This document shows positions 54,785-63,976 of a DNA stretch of 64,000 bases, in pieces (within the stretch, counting starts at the first letter, position 1; each line of letters opens with the position of its first letter). The stretch is from Dyella psychrodurans. GTDB taxonomy: Bacteria > Pseudomonadota > Gammaproteobacteria > Xanthomonadales > Rhodanobacteraceae. The DNA lies in the NCBI RefSeq assembly GCF_003363265.1, contig NZ_QRBF01000002.1, forward strand, positions 243,561 through 307,560, written 5' to 3'. The position numbers and the translations under genes are program-made. Below the pieces are notes generated by a model. The model saw nothing but the letters and a program-made list of their open reading frames with translations, made no database searches and was not told the DNA's origin.

Positions 54785-57037
54785 TCAGAGCAGGCGCAAC
54801 AACTCTTTCATCAGCGGCAAGCGACGCACACGCACGGCGCTCACCCGAAAGACCGCGTTCGCCAGCGCCGGCGCCGCCGACGGCATCGCGAGGAAACTTG
54901 CACCGGTCGGATCGTCCTCGCCCGGTACGGTAATCACTTCGACCGTCTTCGGCAGTTCCGCCATGCTGGCGAGCGGATAGTCCTTCCAGCTGCTCTGCTG
55001 CACCTTGCCATCCTTCACGGTGATGGCGAGGTTGAGCGCCGTGGAAAGCGCATCCAGCGTCGCTCCGGCAATTTGGCCTTCCAAACCTTTGGGATTGATC
55101 ACGCGACCCACGTCGACCGCGCATACCACGCGTTCGATGGTGAGCTTTTCGCCCTGCATGGAGACTTCGACGGCGTGCGCGACATACGCGCCATCCACGT
55201 ACCAGCAGGCGATGCCGAGTCCGTTGACTGAACGTAGCCAGTTCTTCCAGTTGATGCGGTCGGCGACCAGCTTCAACACGTTGGTGAGTCGTGCGGTATC
55301 GATCGCGCCGCCGCCTTGCAGTGGAACGAGTCGCGCATCGCCGATCAGGCGCAGGCGCGTATCGAGCGGATCTTCCTTGAGCGCATGTGCGATCTCGTCG
55401 ATGAAGCAGTCGACGGCGAACGCGTTGGTGATGTGCGGCATGCCGCGATGCGGACCGCGCGGCAACGACGAGGCAAGACTGAACCAGTCGCTGCGATAGT
55501 CGGGTACGAAGCCTGCGGGCAGCTGATTGACGTCGACTTCGGAGGTCCAGAGCCGATCGCTCGACACACCGCGCCCCGTCTGCGCGGAAGCGCTGGCGAC
55601 ACGCTGGTTCCAGGCCAGGATGCGACGCTTGTTGTCGATGATGGCGTCGAACTGGTGCACGCAGCCGGAGCGGTAATAGTCGTGCGTGAGATCTTCGTCG
55701 CGCGGCCAGAACAAGCGCAGCGGCTTGTCGATGGCTTGAGCCAGCAATACGGCTTCTGCCACGTAGTCGTGATCGAGGCGGCGACCATAACCGCCACCGA
55801 TGCGCGGCACGCGTATGTCGATCTGATCGGGCAGCAAGCCGGTGAGGCGCTGCACCACGGTCCACGCCTGCTGCGGCGACTGCGTGGGTACGTAAAGCGT
55901 GGCGCCGGTCTTGTCCAGGCGCACCAGGCAGTTCATCGGCTCGCTGGCGGCGTGCGCCAGCCAGGGCTGGTAATAGGTGGCATCGATGCGGCGTGCGGTT
56001 TTGCGGCGCGCTTTGTCCACGTCGCCGTCATCGCGTATGCGTGTCGTGGGCGCGCTGTCGCTGCCGAGCAGCGAGGTGGCCTGTTGTTCCAGCGCGGCAG
56101 TGCTTTCGCTGCCGCTGGCGCCGGGTTTCCAGCTCAGCTTCAGCGCGCGCCGGCCTTGCAGCGCTTGCCATGTCGTTTCGGCGATAACGGCTACTGCCGG
56201 CGCGATCACGGTTTGCCCGGGCGGCAACTTGGGATCGGGCTTGAGTTCGACCACCTTCAGCACCCCTTTGACGGCCATCGCAGCGCTGTAGTCTTTCTCG
56301 GCGATCTGTCCGTCCGGCCAGGGGCAATGCGTGAGCACGGCGACCACGGCGTCGCCAAAATGCTGATCGAACGAGTAGGGTGTCTGGCCCGTCACGATTT
56401 CGCGCGCGTCGACGTCGTCGGCCGGTTGGCCGATCAAGGTGTAGCGATCCGGCGTTTTCAGCGCGGGCGAATTCTGCGGTGGCGCGATTTTCGCGGCAGC
56501 TGCGGCGAGCGAGCCGTAGGTCAGGCGACGGCCGTCGGGCGATATCACCACGCCCTTTTCCGTGTGCAGACGATCTGCCGGCACGCCAAGCTGCTGCGCG
56601 GCAGCCTGCATCAGCAGCCAGCGCGCCAGTGCACCTGCCGAGCGCAGGTCGCGCCACGCGCGCGGCATCGAATTACCCGTGCCGCCCACTTGCTGGCCGT
56701 ACATCCAGCGCGGCTCGCCGTTGCCGTTGGCGACGCCAAGACCCAGTGGTACGACGCGTACGCGTTGCCAGTCCGCATCCAGTTCCTCGGCGATGATGCG
56801 CGGCAATGACGTGGCCACGCCCGTGCCGGTGTCCGGATCGCGCGCGCCGATCACCACATCGCCGTCCGCATCGATGCGCACGTAAACGCCCAGGCCGTAA
56901 AGCGTGTCGCCGAGCATGTCCAGCGGCACCGGCGGCTCGGTGGCCAGCGCGGTGCGCACGCCCACGATCAGCGCGCCGGCGGTTCCAGCGAGCACCTGAA
57001 GAAAGCGACGGCGAGAGAGTTGCACGTCGACGCTCAT
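54785..57037 (-). CDS. Tat-exported molybdenum hydroxylase-like large subunit (IorB type), catalytic Glu missing
   Basis: The 750-residue protein resembles the IorB-type large subunits of xanthine-dehydrogenase-family enzymes, which hold the molybdopterin-cytosine-dinucleotide cofactor. A Tat signal (SRRRFLQ) leads. IorB motifs follow: GGYGRRLDHDYV near 340, and GPHRGMPHITNAF near 460. At the C-terminus, family members have GVGEPG-x-PP-x-APA with the catalytic base Glu. Here the aligned residues are GASFLAMPSAAPA, so Phe715 replaces Glu. ATG 57037 overlaps the small-subunit stop as ATGA. Together with the altered small subunit, this pair may be non-hydroxylating or use different chemistry. 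Confidence 0.87.
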   Translation of the reverse strand: MSVDVQLSRRRFLQVLAGTAGALIVGVRTALATEPPVPLDMLGDTLYGLGVYVRIDADGDVVIGARDPDTGTGVATSLPRIIAEELDADWQRVRVVPLGLGVANGNGEPRWMYGQQVGGTGNSMPRAWRDLRSAGALARWLLMQAAAQQLGVPADRLHTEKGVVISPDGRRLTYGSLAAAAAKIAPPQNSPALKTPDRYTLIGQPADDVDAREIVTGQTPYSFDQHFGDAVVAVLTHCPWPDGQIAEKDYSAAMAVKGVLKVVELKPDPKLPPGQTVIAPAVAVIAETTWQALQGRRALKLSWKPGASGSESTAALEQQATSLLGSDSAPTTRIRDDGDVDKARRKTARRIDATYYQPWLAHAASEPMNCLVRLDKTGATLYVPTQSPQQAWTVVQRLTGLLPDQIDIRVPRIGGGYGRRLDHDYVAEAVLLAQAIDKPLRLFWPRDEDLTHDYYRSGCVHQFDAIIDNKRRILAWNQRVASASAQTGRGVSSDRLWTSEVDVNQLPAGFVPDYRSDWFSLASSLPRGPHRGMPHITNAFAVDCFIDEIAHALKEDPLDTRLRLIGDARLVPLQGGGAIDTARLTNVLKLVADRINWKNWLRSVNGLGIACWYVDGAYVAHAVEVSMQGEKLTIERVVCAVDVGRVINPKGLEGQIAGATLDALSTALNLAITVKDGKVQQSSWKDYPLASMAELPKTVEVITVPGEDDPTGASFLAMPSAAPALANAVFRVSAVRVRRLPLMKELLRLL

Positions 57038-57570
57038 GCCTTCGTTCCTTGTTTCATCGACGCGGCGGCGCGCTTGATGGCGCTGCGCACGCGTGTCTGG
57101 CAACCGCAACGGCAGAGGTTGGGCAGGGTATCGATGTCGCTGTCGGTGGGATCTTTGTGGCGCGTCAGCAGATCCATCGAGGCAATCAGCCAGCCCGGCG
57201 TGCAGTAGCCGCAACCGATGGCGTCTTCGTCGATGAACGCCTGTTGCAGCGGATGCAATCCGCCTTTGGCGTCGGCCAGGCCTTCGACGGTAACCACCTG
57301 CTTGCCGTCCAGCTTGCCCATCGGCACGCCGATGGCCGAGGTGGCCTTGCCATTCACCAGCACCAGATCCGCGCCGCCTTCACCGTGTTCGCCGCCGTAT
57401 TTGGTGCCATCCAGGCGCAATACGTCGCGCAGGTACCACAGCAGCGGCATGTCCGGATCGCCGGTGTGATTGAAAAGCTCGCCGTTGATCAACAGATCGA
57501 TCCCGGTGTGCTTGGCGACGGGGACGATATCGGCCTTGCGAGGTGCCGGCGCGGCGTGGTCTTGCGCCAT
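57034..57570 (-). CDS. [2Fe-2S] small subunit of the molybdo-hydroxylase pair, N-terminal cluster lost
   Basis: The 178-residue protein has the two-part layout of XDH-family small subunits: a plant-ferredoxin-like N-terminal half and a helical C-terminal half. Normally each binds one [2Fe-2S]. The C-terminal ligands are intact (Cys120, Cys123, Cys153, Cys155). The N-terminal half has no cysteine in the first 119 residues: KYGGEHGEGGAD stands where relatives have KxGCxxxxCGAC. CAGGAG precedes ATG 57570. It is coupled to the large-subunit gene by ATGA. It lacks its own export signal and may ride out with the Tat-exported subunit. Confidence 0.87.
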   Translation of the reverse strand: MAQDHAAPAPRKADIVPVAKHTGIDLLINGELFNHTGDPDMPLLWYLRDVLRLDGTKYGGEHGEGGADLVLVNGKATSAIGVPMGKLDGKQVVTVEGLADAKGGLHPLQQAFIDEDAIGCGYCTPGWLIASMDLLTRHKDPTDSDIDTLPNLCRCGCQTRVRSAIKRAAASMKQGTKA

Positions 57571-57622
57571 CGATGGGTTCTCCTGAATACCTATCCCACC
57601 ATTGTGGCATCGGCGCAAGAAA

Positions 57623-58942
57623 TTAGGGGTGTACGGGCCTGAACAATCGTCGCCAGATCAGATAGACCGGAATGCCCGCCGCCATGATCGCCAGGCCGAT
57701 GCCCGTATTGACGAGGCTGGTGCGCAGGCTCTGCACCACCACCAGGCCAATGGTGGCGATGAAGATCAACGGCAGCAGCGGATAGCCCGGCACCCGGAAC
57801 GAGACGTCGCCCTTCTGCCGGCGCCGATACCAGAACAGCGTGCTGACGCCTACGGCGCAGGCGAGCCAGTCGCCGAAGGTGGCGTAATCGAGCAATTGCC
57901 CGTAGCTGCCCGACAGCACCAGCACGATCGACCAGCCGGTAAGCAGCAGCAAGGCGACATTGGGTGTGTGATGGCGCGGATGCAGCCGTCCCACGCTGGC
58001 GAAGAACAGGCCGTCCTCGCCCATCACCTGCAGCACGCGTGCACCCGCCACCAGGGTGATGTTGCAGAAGCCGAAGGTGGAGATGGCGATACCCACGGCG
58101 ATCAGCCTGGCGCCCGTCGCGCCGAAGACCTTGCCCATGACATCCGCCGCCGGCGTCTGGCTGGCCGCCAGGCCGTCGTGGCCCAGCACGGCGAGATAGG
58201 CGATGTTGACCAGCGCATAGGCCACGATCACGCCTGCCATGCCCAGCGTCAGTGCGCGGGGCAGGGTGCGCTGCGGTTCGCGTACTTCACCGGCAAGGTT
58301 GTTGAGGTAGGTGAAACCCGAATAGGCGAACAGCACCGGCAGCGATGCCGACATGAACCCCACGCCATGCCGCGCGGGATCGTCCGCCAGCACCGACGTG
58401 CTGCCTGCGCCGGCCAGGAACAATCCGCACACCACCAGCACGGCGACCGCCAGCAGCTTCAGCAGCGTGAACAAATTCTGCATATGCGTGCCGAACTTCA
58501 ATCCGAATAGATTGATGCCGGCGACCAGCACCAGCGCGCCGACCGCCAGCGGCGTGGCCATCGCCATCGGGAGACCGAACACGGAGGCGGCGTACTTGGC
58601 GAAGATCGTCGCGACAGCGGCCGTCGAGCCCGAATAAATCACCAGCAGCATGGTCCAGCCGAACAGGAAGCCGGCCAGGGGGCCGAAGGCTTCGCGCAAG
58701 TAAACATAGCTGCCGCCGGCATGCGGCCGGCGCGCACCGAGCTCGGCGTAGCAGAGCGCGCCGATCAGCGTCAGCACGCCGGCACCGATCCACATCAACA
58801 GCAACGCGAGTCCGGATTCGGTGCGTTGCGCGACGATAAACGGATTCAGGAATATCCCGCCGCCGATGATGCCCCCGATCACCACCAACGCGGCATCCCG
58901 CAAGCGAAGACTGCGCTGGTAACCCGCAACCGGTGATGTCAT
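57623..58942 (-). CDS. APC-family amino acid permease
   Basis: The 439-residue protein has about 12 TM helices and the APC signature GGIIGGGIFLNP in TM1 (about 22-33). Other conserved features are CYAELGARRPHAGGSYVYLREAFGP in TM3 (split here as CYAELGARRPHAGG and SYVYLREAFGP). It probably imports or exchanges amino acids, and the LAT-like short form is the closest type. The start at 58942 is chosen because the upstream frame lacks homology and AGGA precedes it. The molybdo-hydroxylase small-subunit gene begins 52 bases downstream on the same strand, so cotranscription is possible. Confidence 0.9.
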   Translation of the reverse strand: MTSPVAGYQRSLRLRDAALVVIGGIIGGGIFLNPFIVAQRTESGLALLLMWIGAGVLTLIGALCYAELGARRPHAGGSYVYLREAFGPLAGFLFGWTMLLVIYSGSTAAVATIFAKYAASVFGLPMAMATPLAVGALVLVAGINLFGLKFGTHMQNLFTLLKLLAVAVLVVCGLFLAGAGSTSVLADDPARHGVGFMSASLPVLFAYSGFTYLNNLAGEVREPQRTLPRALTLGMAGVIVAYALVNIAYLAVLGHDGLAASQTPAADVMGKVFGATGARLIAVGIAISTFGFCNITLVAGARVLQVMGEDGLFFASVGRLHPRHHTPNVALLLLTGWSIVLVLSGSYGQLLDYATFGDWLACAVGVSTLFWYRRRQKGDVSFRVPGYPLLPLIFIATIGLVVVQSLRTSLVNTGIGLAIMAAGIPVYLIWRRLFRPVHP

Positions 58943-59119
58943 GAGAAGGTTCCTGGATTGGAAACCCGGAGCATGGCAATCGCGCGGTGCCACGGCAAGC
59001 GGCCGGCGCTGAGTCTTGCGTCGGGCAAGGCGATTTTTACCATGGCGTGCCGGTCCGCGCGCATCGCGTGTTCGGCCTAAAAGCTTGTGCAATCAGGATC
59101 GTGCAAGCGAGCGAGGCTC

Positions 59120-59995
59120 TCAAAGTTCCAGTTCGCCGCGAATGGTGGCAACGCAATCGCCGCCGATGGTAATGGCGCCGCTGGCCGGATCGCGGGCGAC
59201 ATCCACGTAGCCATCCCGATTCATTTCGCGCCCCTGGCTGGCGCGGTAACGCGAACCGTAGGGATGCGCGCCCCGATCAGTGAGGAAGGCCATGATCGCC
59301 GCATTGGCGCTGCCGGTGACCGGATCTTCCGGAATGTCGTCGGCCGGGCAGAATGCGCGCACTGCCATGGCGGCATCTTGTGCGCGCTCGGAACCGAACA
59401 CGCTTACGCCGATGGCGCGGTATTTTCGACATAGGGCGGCGACGCTCGACAGATCGGGAACGAGGCCGCGCACCCGCGATGCGTCGCGCAGATCGCAGAT
59501 GAGCCAATGAGGTCCGATGTCGACGAGGCGCAGCTGCCCGTCTTCCAATGCGCCTTGCAGCGCATCGCCGAGGATCCGGCGCAGTTCCTCATCGACGCGA
59601 TGCACCCGCGCCGGCGGCGCTTGTACATGGATGCTCCGTTCGACGCCGTCGCCGTCGACGCGAATCGGCAACAGGCCCGCCGCGCACTCCTGAATCAACG
59701 CGTGTTTGGTGCGTGGCACGAGTCCGGCTTCGATCGCCGCATACGCGCTGCCGACGCTGGGGTGACCGGCGAACGGCAATTCCTGGCGCGGAGTGAAGAT
59801 CCTCACGCGGTAATCCGCCTCGGGCGATGTGGGCGGCAACAGGAAGGTGGTTTCCGAAAGATGGGTCCAGCGGGCGAACGCACGCATCGTGTCGTCGTCG
59901 AGGCCGTCGCCATCGATCACCACCGCCAGCGGATTGCCTTTCAAAGGTTGGCGGGAAAACACGTCGAGCTGCATGAAGCGGCGTTTGGATGGCAT
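59120..59995 (-). CDS. PhzF-family protein (phenazine biosynthesis-like isomerase fold)
   Basis: The 291-residue protein has the PhzF fold: QLDVFSRQPLKGNPLAVV at the start with the conserved Asn-Pro, LSETTFL with the catalytic Glu, FTPRQELPFAGHPSVGSA, and the second-half motif EDPVTGSANAA. PhzF in phenazine producers isomerises DHHA, but most family members have unknown substrates, and no other phz gene is here. ATG 59995 or ATG 59974 could be the start; neither has a strong ribosome binding site. Confidence 0.88.
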   Translation of the reverse strand: MPSKRRFMQLDVFSRQPLKGNPLAVVIDGDGLDDDTMRAFARWTHLSETTFLLPPTSPEADYRVRIFTPRQELPFAGHPSVGSAYAAIEAGLVPRTKHALIQECAAGLLPIRVDGDGVERSIHVQAPPARVHRVDEELRRILGDALQGALEDGQLRLVDIGPHWLICDLRDASRVRGLVPDLSSVAALCRKYRAIGVSVFGSERAQDAAMAVRAFCPADDIPEDPVTGSANAAIMAFLTDRGAHPYGSRYRASQGREMNRDGYVDVARDPASGAITIGGDCVATIRGELEL

Positions 59996-60056
59996 GGCGA
60001 TACCCGTTGTCGGCAAGCCCTGCATCGTATCCGTTGCGGCACGTGCGCGTATCGCC

Positions 60057-60095
60057 AAAAAGAAATCGGCCCGCACAGGACATGTGCGGGCCGAT
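60057..60095 (-). terminator. intrinsic terminator after the S53 peptidase
   Basis: A 13-base-pair stem with a 5-base loop (60065-60095) is followed on the minus strand by TTCTTTTT. It lies just past the S53 gene and before the PhzF-like gene. Confidence 0.88.
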
Positions 60096-60113
60096 GATCA
60101 AGCGACAGACAAC

Positions 60114-62042
60114 TCAGAATCCGCTGCGCAGGAACACATCCAGATTGGTTACGTCCAGCGAACCGATACCGGCGCCAGGGTTGTAGTGAGGCGCGCCGTA
60201 GTAGAACCAGTTGTCGCCGGCGCGCACGCTGTTGAAGGCCGAGAAGCGACCGTAGCCGAAGAAGTTCTGGATCGCGTAGATCTGCGGATTCCACAGACCG
60301 ATGCGATGCCCCGTGCTCTGCCGCAACAGCGCCGTGATGCCATTGAGCTGCGGCGCCACGAAGCTGGTGCCGCCTTCACCGGCATTCAATCCGCCGTCGT
60401 AGGTGGAGACGTAGATGTAGCCCGTTTCCGGATCCGCGTTCAACGCCACATCCGGCACGTTGCGACCGGAGAAGTGGCTGGGCAGTTGCAAGAGCGTGGT
60501 CGGTCCCGCGCTGGGATCGTTGTACACCAGCGACTGCTTCGGCTCGCTGCGGCGAACACCGCTGGTGAAGTCCTGGTAGAACGGCTTGTGCCAGTACACG
60601 CTCACACCGCCACCACCGCCGACCGAGAACAAGTTGATCACGTTCGGGCCGATGTAGGTGTTGAAGTAGTTCTGGATGTAGTCCCAGCCCCAGACGCTTT
60701 CCTGCGAGATGGATTCGGTCGGGCCGGTGCCGAAGGCATAGCTGTACGGCGTGGTGGTGCCGCCGGCCGCCGTGATGAACGGATCGGATGCCGGCGAATC
60801 CACCGTCAGCGGCGCGGTGTAGTCGCCCGGTGCGGTGCCGGCTCCCAGGTCGCGCACGGTGTCGTACGCACCGGAATCGCCCGATGCCGCGAACAGCGAC
60901 TGACCTTGCGCTGCCGCTTCCAGGAAGATGGCGTGGAAGGCACGCAAGTCGCCGGCGTCGCTGGTGTCGGTGTTGCTGGCACCCGCTACGTTAAGCGCCG
61001 CGAAATTGAAGATTTCCGGCAAGCCCCAACTGGTGGAAATGCTGTCGGCGATGTTGTCCGACACGGCCTGCGCGAACGCATCGACGTAGCCGTTGCCGGC
61101 GTTCGGTGCGTCATACACGAGGATGTTGGCGAACGGCGCAATGCCGCCGGACTGTTCCACGTCAATCGAGGTTTCGCCGCTGCCGCCGTCGATCGCGCCG
61201 CCACCGTCCACGTGCACCTGCGTAATGCGGTTGGGCTTGGTGGCAAGGCCGATATCCGACCAATAGGTTTCCGCATCGGCGGGGTAGAAATTCGACAGCG
61301 TCACGATGGCAACGGTGGAACCCTTGCCCACGACACCGTGTTTGTAGAGTGGATTGATGTCGTAGAAATTGGCCACGTCACCCACCGTGTATTCGCCCGG
61401 CACACCCGTAGCGGTGGGATTGCCGTTCGATCCGCCGGTGCTGGACGCCAGCGCGTGGGTCTTCGGCAGCTGCGTGCCGAGCGAAGTAAAGGCCGACGAT
61501 GAAATGTGATGCGGGCGATACGTGAGTTCATTGCTCAGGCCGCTGGCGACATCCACCACGTCCGCGATCGCGGAGGGAATCTGCGGCGATGAAGTCGGCT
61601 TGTGGAAGCTGTGGCCGTTCTCGCGCGATACGTAGTTATGAACCGATGTCTGGAACAGCCGGTTGTACTGGCTCAAGCTGCCGCTGGTGCGAATGGCCAG
61701 GTGGCTGGGAAGCACTTCGCTGCTGATGCCTTGCTGCTTGAGCACGGATTGCACGCGTGCGATCGCATCGTCGGTAGCGCCGTACTGCGCGGCAAACTGG
61801 CTGGTGGTCAGGAACTGCTGATAATTCGGATTGCCTGGCGTGACGGTCTGCTTGATGAAATTCTCAAGTGCGGCCTGATTGCGCAGCTTGAGGACCAGGG
61901 TGACGTGGACCATCTGGTTTGCCGGAGCGGCTCCGGTATCGACGGCCGGAACAGCATTGGCCGCCATGGCTCCGGCGCTCGAACCGGCCAGCAGCAAGCC
62001 AAGAGATAACGAAAGCGACGTGCGGTGCAACTTCGCAAACAT
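60114..62042 (-). CDS. secreted S53-family peptidase (sedolisin/kumamolisin-like)
   Basis: The 642-residue protein has a Sec signal (about 1-28), an activation propeptide (about 35-190, with FLTTSQFAAQYG) and an S53 catalytic domain. The Glu/Asp pair of the triad is in GGSGETSIDVE, and the nucleophile Ser is in GEGGTSFVAP near the C-terminus. Members are acid-active serine-carboxyl peptidases exported and matured by propeptide removal. AAGGAG lies 7 bases before ATG 62042. It is divergent from fumarase. Confidence 0.92.
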   Translation of the reverse strand: MFAKLHRTSLSLSLGLLLAGSSAGAMAANAVPAVDTGAAPANQMVHVTLVLKLRNQAALENFIKQTVTPGNPNYQQFLTTSQFAAQYGATDDAIARVQSVLKQQGISSEVLPSHLAIRTSGSLSQYNRLFQTSVHNYVSRENGHSFHKPTSSPQIPSAIADVVDVASGLSNELTYRPHHISSSAFTSLGTQLPKTHALASSTGGSNGNPTATGVPGEYTVGDVANFYDINPLYKHGVVGKGSTVAIVTLSNFYPADAETYWSDIGLATKPNRITQVHVDGGGAIDGGSGETSIDVEQSGGIAPFANILVYDAPNAGNGYVDAFAQAVSDNIADSISTSWGLPEIFNFAALNVAGASNTDTSDAGDLRAFHAIFLEAAAQGQSLFAASGDSGAYDTVRDLGAGTAPGDYTAPLTVDSPASDPFITAAGGTTTPYSYAFGTGPTESISQESVWGWDYIQNYFNTYIGPNVINLFSVGGGGGVSVYWHKPFYQDFTSGVRRSEPKQSLVYNDPSAGPTTLLQLPSHFSGRNVPDVALNADPETGYIYVSTYDGGLNAGEGGTSFVAPQLNGITALLRQSTGHRIGLWNPQIYAIQNFFGYGRFSAFNSVRAGDNWFYYGAPHYNPGAGIGSLDVTNLDVFLRSGF

Positions 62043-62461
62043 GGTGTTTCTCCTTGTCGTAGTCGAAACGGTTCGCTGAATCGACATGGCGTGGGAATGA
62101 CACGCACGCACCCACGCCTGATCCGGCAAAAACCGTTAGGCGTTTAACTGAAGTCTCTGTCTTCCCGCGACGTCGTCCGTCTCCCCTGACGACTGCCGTT
62201 GCGCCGCTAAGTCAGCCTATAGCGCCGCCGAGTGACAGGAAAGTGCCGCGAATGCATGTCGGTTGGAACGATTTGCATGTAGGCCTAAATCGTTGATCCG
62301 TCTCCGGTTCGTGCGCCGACCATGCCCGGCGGCGAAGCCCTGGCGGCGCGTTGCGTCGCCGCATTTGGGATGATTCCAAGTCGATTGCGGCACAATAGAG
62401 GGGTTGCGCCCCGCGAGTGCAAGGCTCGCCGGGCTTTCATCCCCAGTCGAAGCAGCCGCCA
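62043..62461. other. 419-base divergent gap between the S53 peptidase and fumarase genes
   Basis: No gene is visible. It carries an 8-base inverted repeat, AACGATTT (62267-62274) and AAATCGTT (62287-62294), with 12 bases between, which could be a regulator site. TTGGGA (62365-62370) is a candidate -35 for fumarase, but no clear -10 follows at normal spacing. Confidence 0.6.
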
Positions 62462-63976
62462 ATGACCACCATCAAGCAAGACGATCTGATCCAGTCCGTC
62501 GCCGACGCACTCCAGTACATCAGCTACTACCACCCCGTCGACTACATCACCAACCTCGCCAAAGCCTACGAACGTGAAGAATCGCCCGCCGCCAAGGATG
62601 CGATGGCGCAGATCCTGATCAATTCGCGCATGGCCGCCGAAGGGCATCGCCCGCTGTGCCAGGACACCGGCATCGTGACGGTCTTTCTCAAGGTGGGCAT
62701 GAATGTGCGCTGGGATGCGACCATGAGCCTGGAAGACATGGTCAACGAAGGCGTGCGTCGCGCCTACAACCATGCCGACAACAAACTGCGCGCCAGCGTG
62801 CTGGCCGATCCGGCGGGCAAGCGCAGCAACACCAAGGACAACACGCCGGCGGTGATCAACGTGTCCATCGTGCCGGGCGACACCGTCGATGTGATCGTCG
62901 CGGCCAAGGGCGGCGGTTCCGAGGCGAAATCCAAGTTCGCGATGCTCAACCCCTCCGATTCCATCGTCGACTGGGTGCTCAAGACCGTGCCGACCATGGG
63001 CGCCGGCTGGTGTCCGCCCGGCATGCTGGGTATCGGCATCGGCGGTACCGCCGAGAAGGCGATGCTGCTGGCGAAAGAAGCGCTGATGGAAGAGATCGAT
63101 ATCCAGGATCTGATCGCGCGCGGCCCGAAGAATCGCGCCGAGGAATTGCGCATCGAGCTGTACGAAAAGGTCAATGCGCTCGGCATCGGTGCACAGGGCC
63201 TGGGTGGCCTGACCACCGTGCTCGACGTGAAGGTGAAGGATTACCCGACGCACGCGGCCAATCTGCCGGTGGCGATGATCCCCAATTGCGCGGCGACACG
63301 CCACGCGCACTTCACGCTGGACGGTTCCGGCCCGGTGATGCTCGATCCGCCCTCGCTGGAAGACTGGCCCAAGCTCACCTACGACTCGTCCAAGGGTCGC
63401 CGCGTCAACCTCGACACCGTGACACGCGAGGAAGTCGCCAGCTGGAAACCGGGTGAAGTGCTGCTGCTCAACGGCAAGCTGCTCACCGGCCGCGATGCCG
63501 CACACAAGCGCATGGTCGACATGCTGAACAAGGGCGAGAAGCTGCCGGTGGATTTCAACGGTCGCTTCATCTATTACGTCGGCCCGGTCGACCCGGTGCG
63601 CGACGAAGTGGTGGGTCCGGCCGGCCCGACCACTGCCACGCGCATGGACAAATTCACCGAGCAGGTACTGGCGCAGACGGGCCTGCTGGGCATGGTCGGC
63701 AAGGCCGAGCGCGGTCCGGCGGCCATCGATGCGATCAAGAAGCATCAGTCGGTGTACCTGATGGCGGTCGGTGGCGCTGCGTACCTCGTCTCGAAGGCGA
63801 TCAAGGCCAGTCGCGTGCTGGCGTTCGAGGATCTGGGCATGGAGGCGATCTACGAGTTCGAGGTCAAGGACATGCCCGTGACCGTGGCCGTGGATTCGGC
63901 GGGTACCTCGGTGCACAAGACCGGCCCGCGCGAGTGGCAGGCGAAGATCGGCAAGATCCCCGTCTTAGTTGAATAA
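62462..63976 (+). CDS. class I (iron-sulfur) fumarate hydratase
   Basis: Class I fumarases interconvert fumarate and malate with an oxygen-sensitive [4Fe-4S] cluster. The 504-residue protein is the single-polypeptide form and resembles E. coli FumA/FumB. Three candidate cluster cysteines are visible: in LCQDTG, GAGWCPPG and PNCAATRH. The conserved TTA-TRM stretch of the beta domain is also present. ATG 62462 is chosen over the upstream in-frame ATG at 62417 because it fits the family N-terminus. I do not assign fumA or fumB. The gene ends 24 bases before the window edge. Confidence 0.94.
   Translation: MTTIKQDDLIQSVADALQYISYYHPVDYITNLAKAYEREESPAAKDAMAQILINSRMAAEGHRPLCQDTGIVTVFLKVGMNVRWDATMSLEDMVNEGVRRAYNHADNKLRASVLADPAGKRSNTKDNTPAVINVSIVPGDTVDVIVAAKGGGSEAKSKFAMLNPSDSIVDWVLKTVPTMGAGWCPPGMLGIGIGGTAEKAMLLAKEALMEEIDIQDLIARGPKNRAEELRIELYEKVNALGIGAQGLGGLTTVLDVKVKDYPTHAANLPVAMIPNCAATRHAHFTLDGSGPVMLDPPSLEDWPKLTYDSSKGRRVNLDTVTREEVASWKPGEVLLLNGKLLTGRDAAHKRMVDMLNKGEKLPVDFNGRFIYYVGPVDPVRDEVVGPAGPTTATRMDKFTEQVLAQTGLLGMVGKAERGPAAIDAIKKHQSVYLMAVGGAAYLVSKAIKASRVLAFEDLGMEAIYEFEVKDMPVTVAVDSAGTSVHKTGPREWQAKIGKIPVLVE

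Noticed and set aside
59120..59995. Phenazine biosynthesis cluster
   Set aside because: Only a PhzF-fold protein is present. No phzA, B, C, D, E or G genes are near, and most PhzF-like proteins are unrelated to phenazines.
62285..63916. 543-codon open frame opposite fumarase, and similar long frames opposite dxs and the CocE-like gene
   Set aside because: Same cause: high GC leaves antisense frames open. The opposite strands hold well-conserved enzymes, and the His/Arg-rich antisense products lack motifs and ribosome binding sites.
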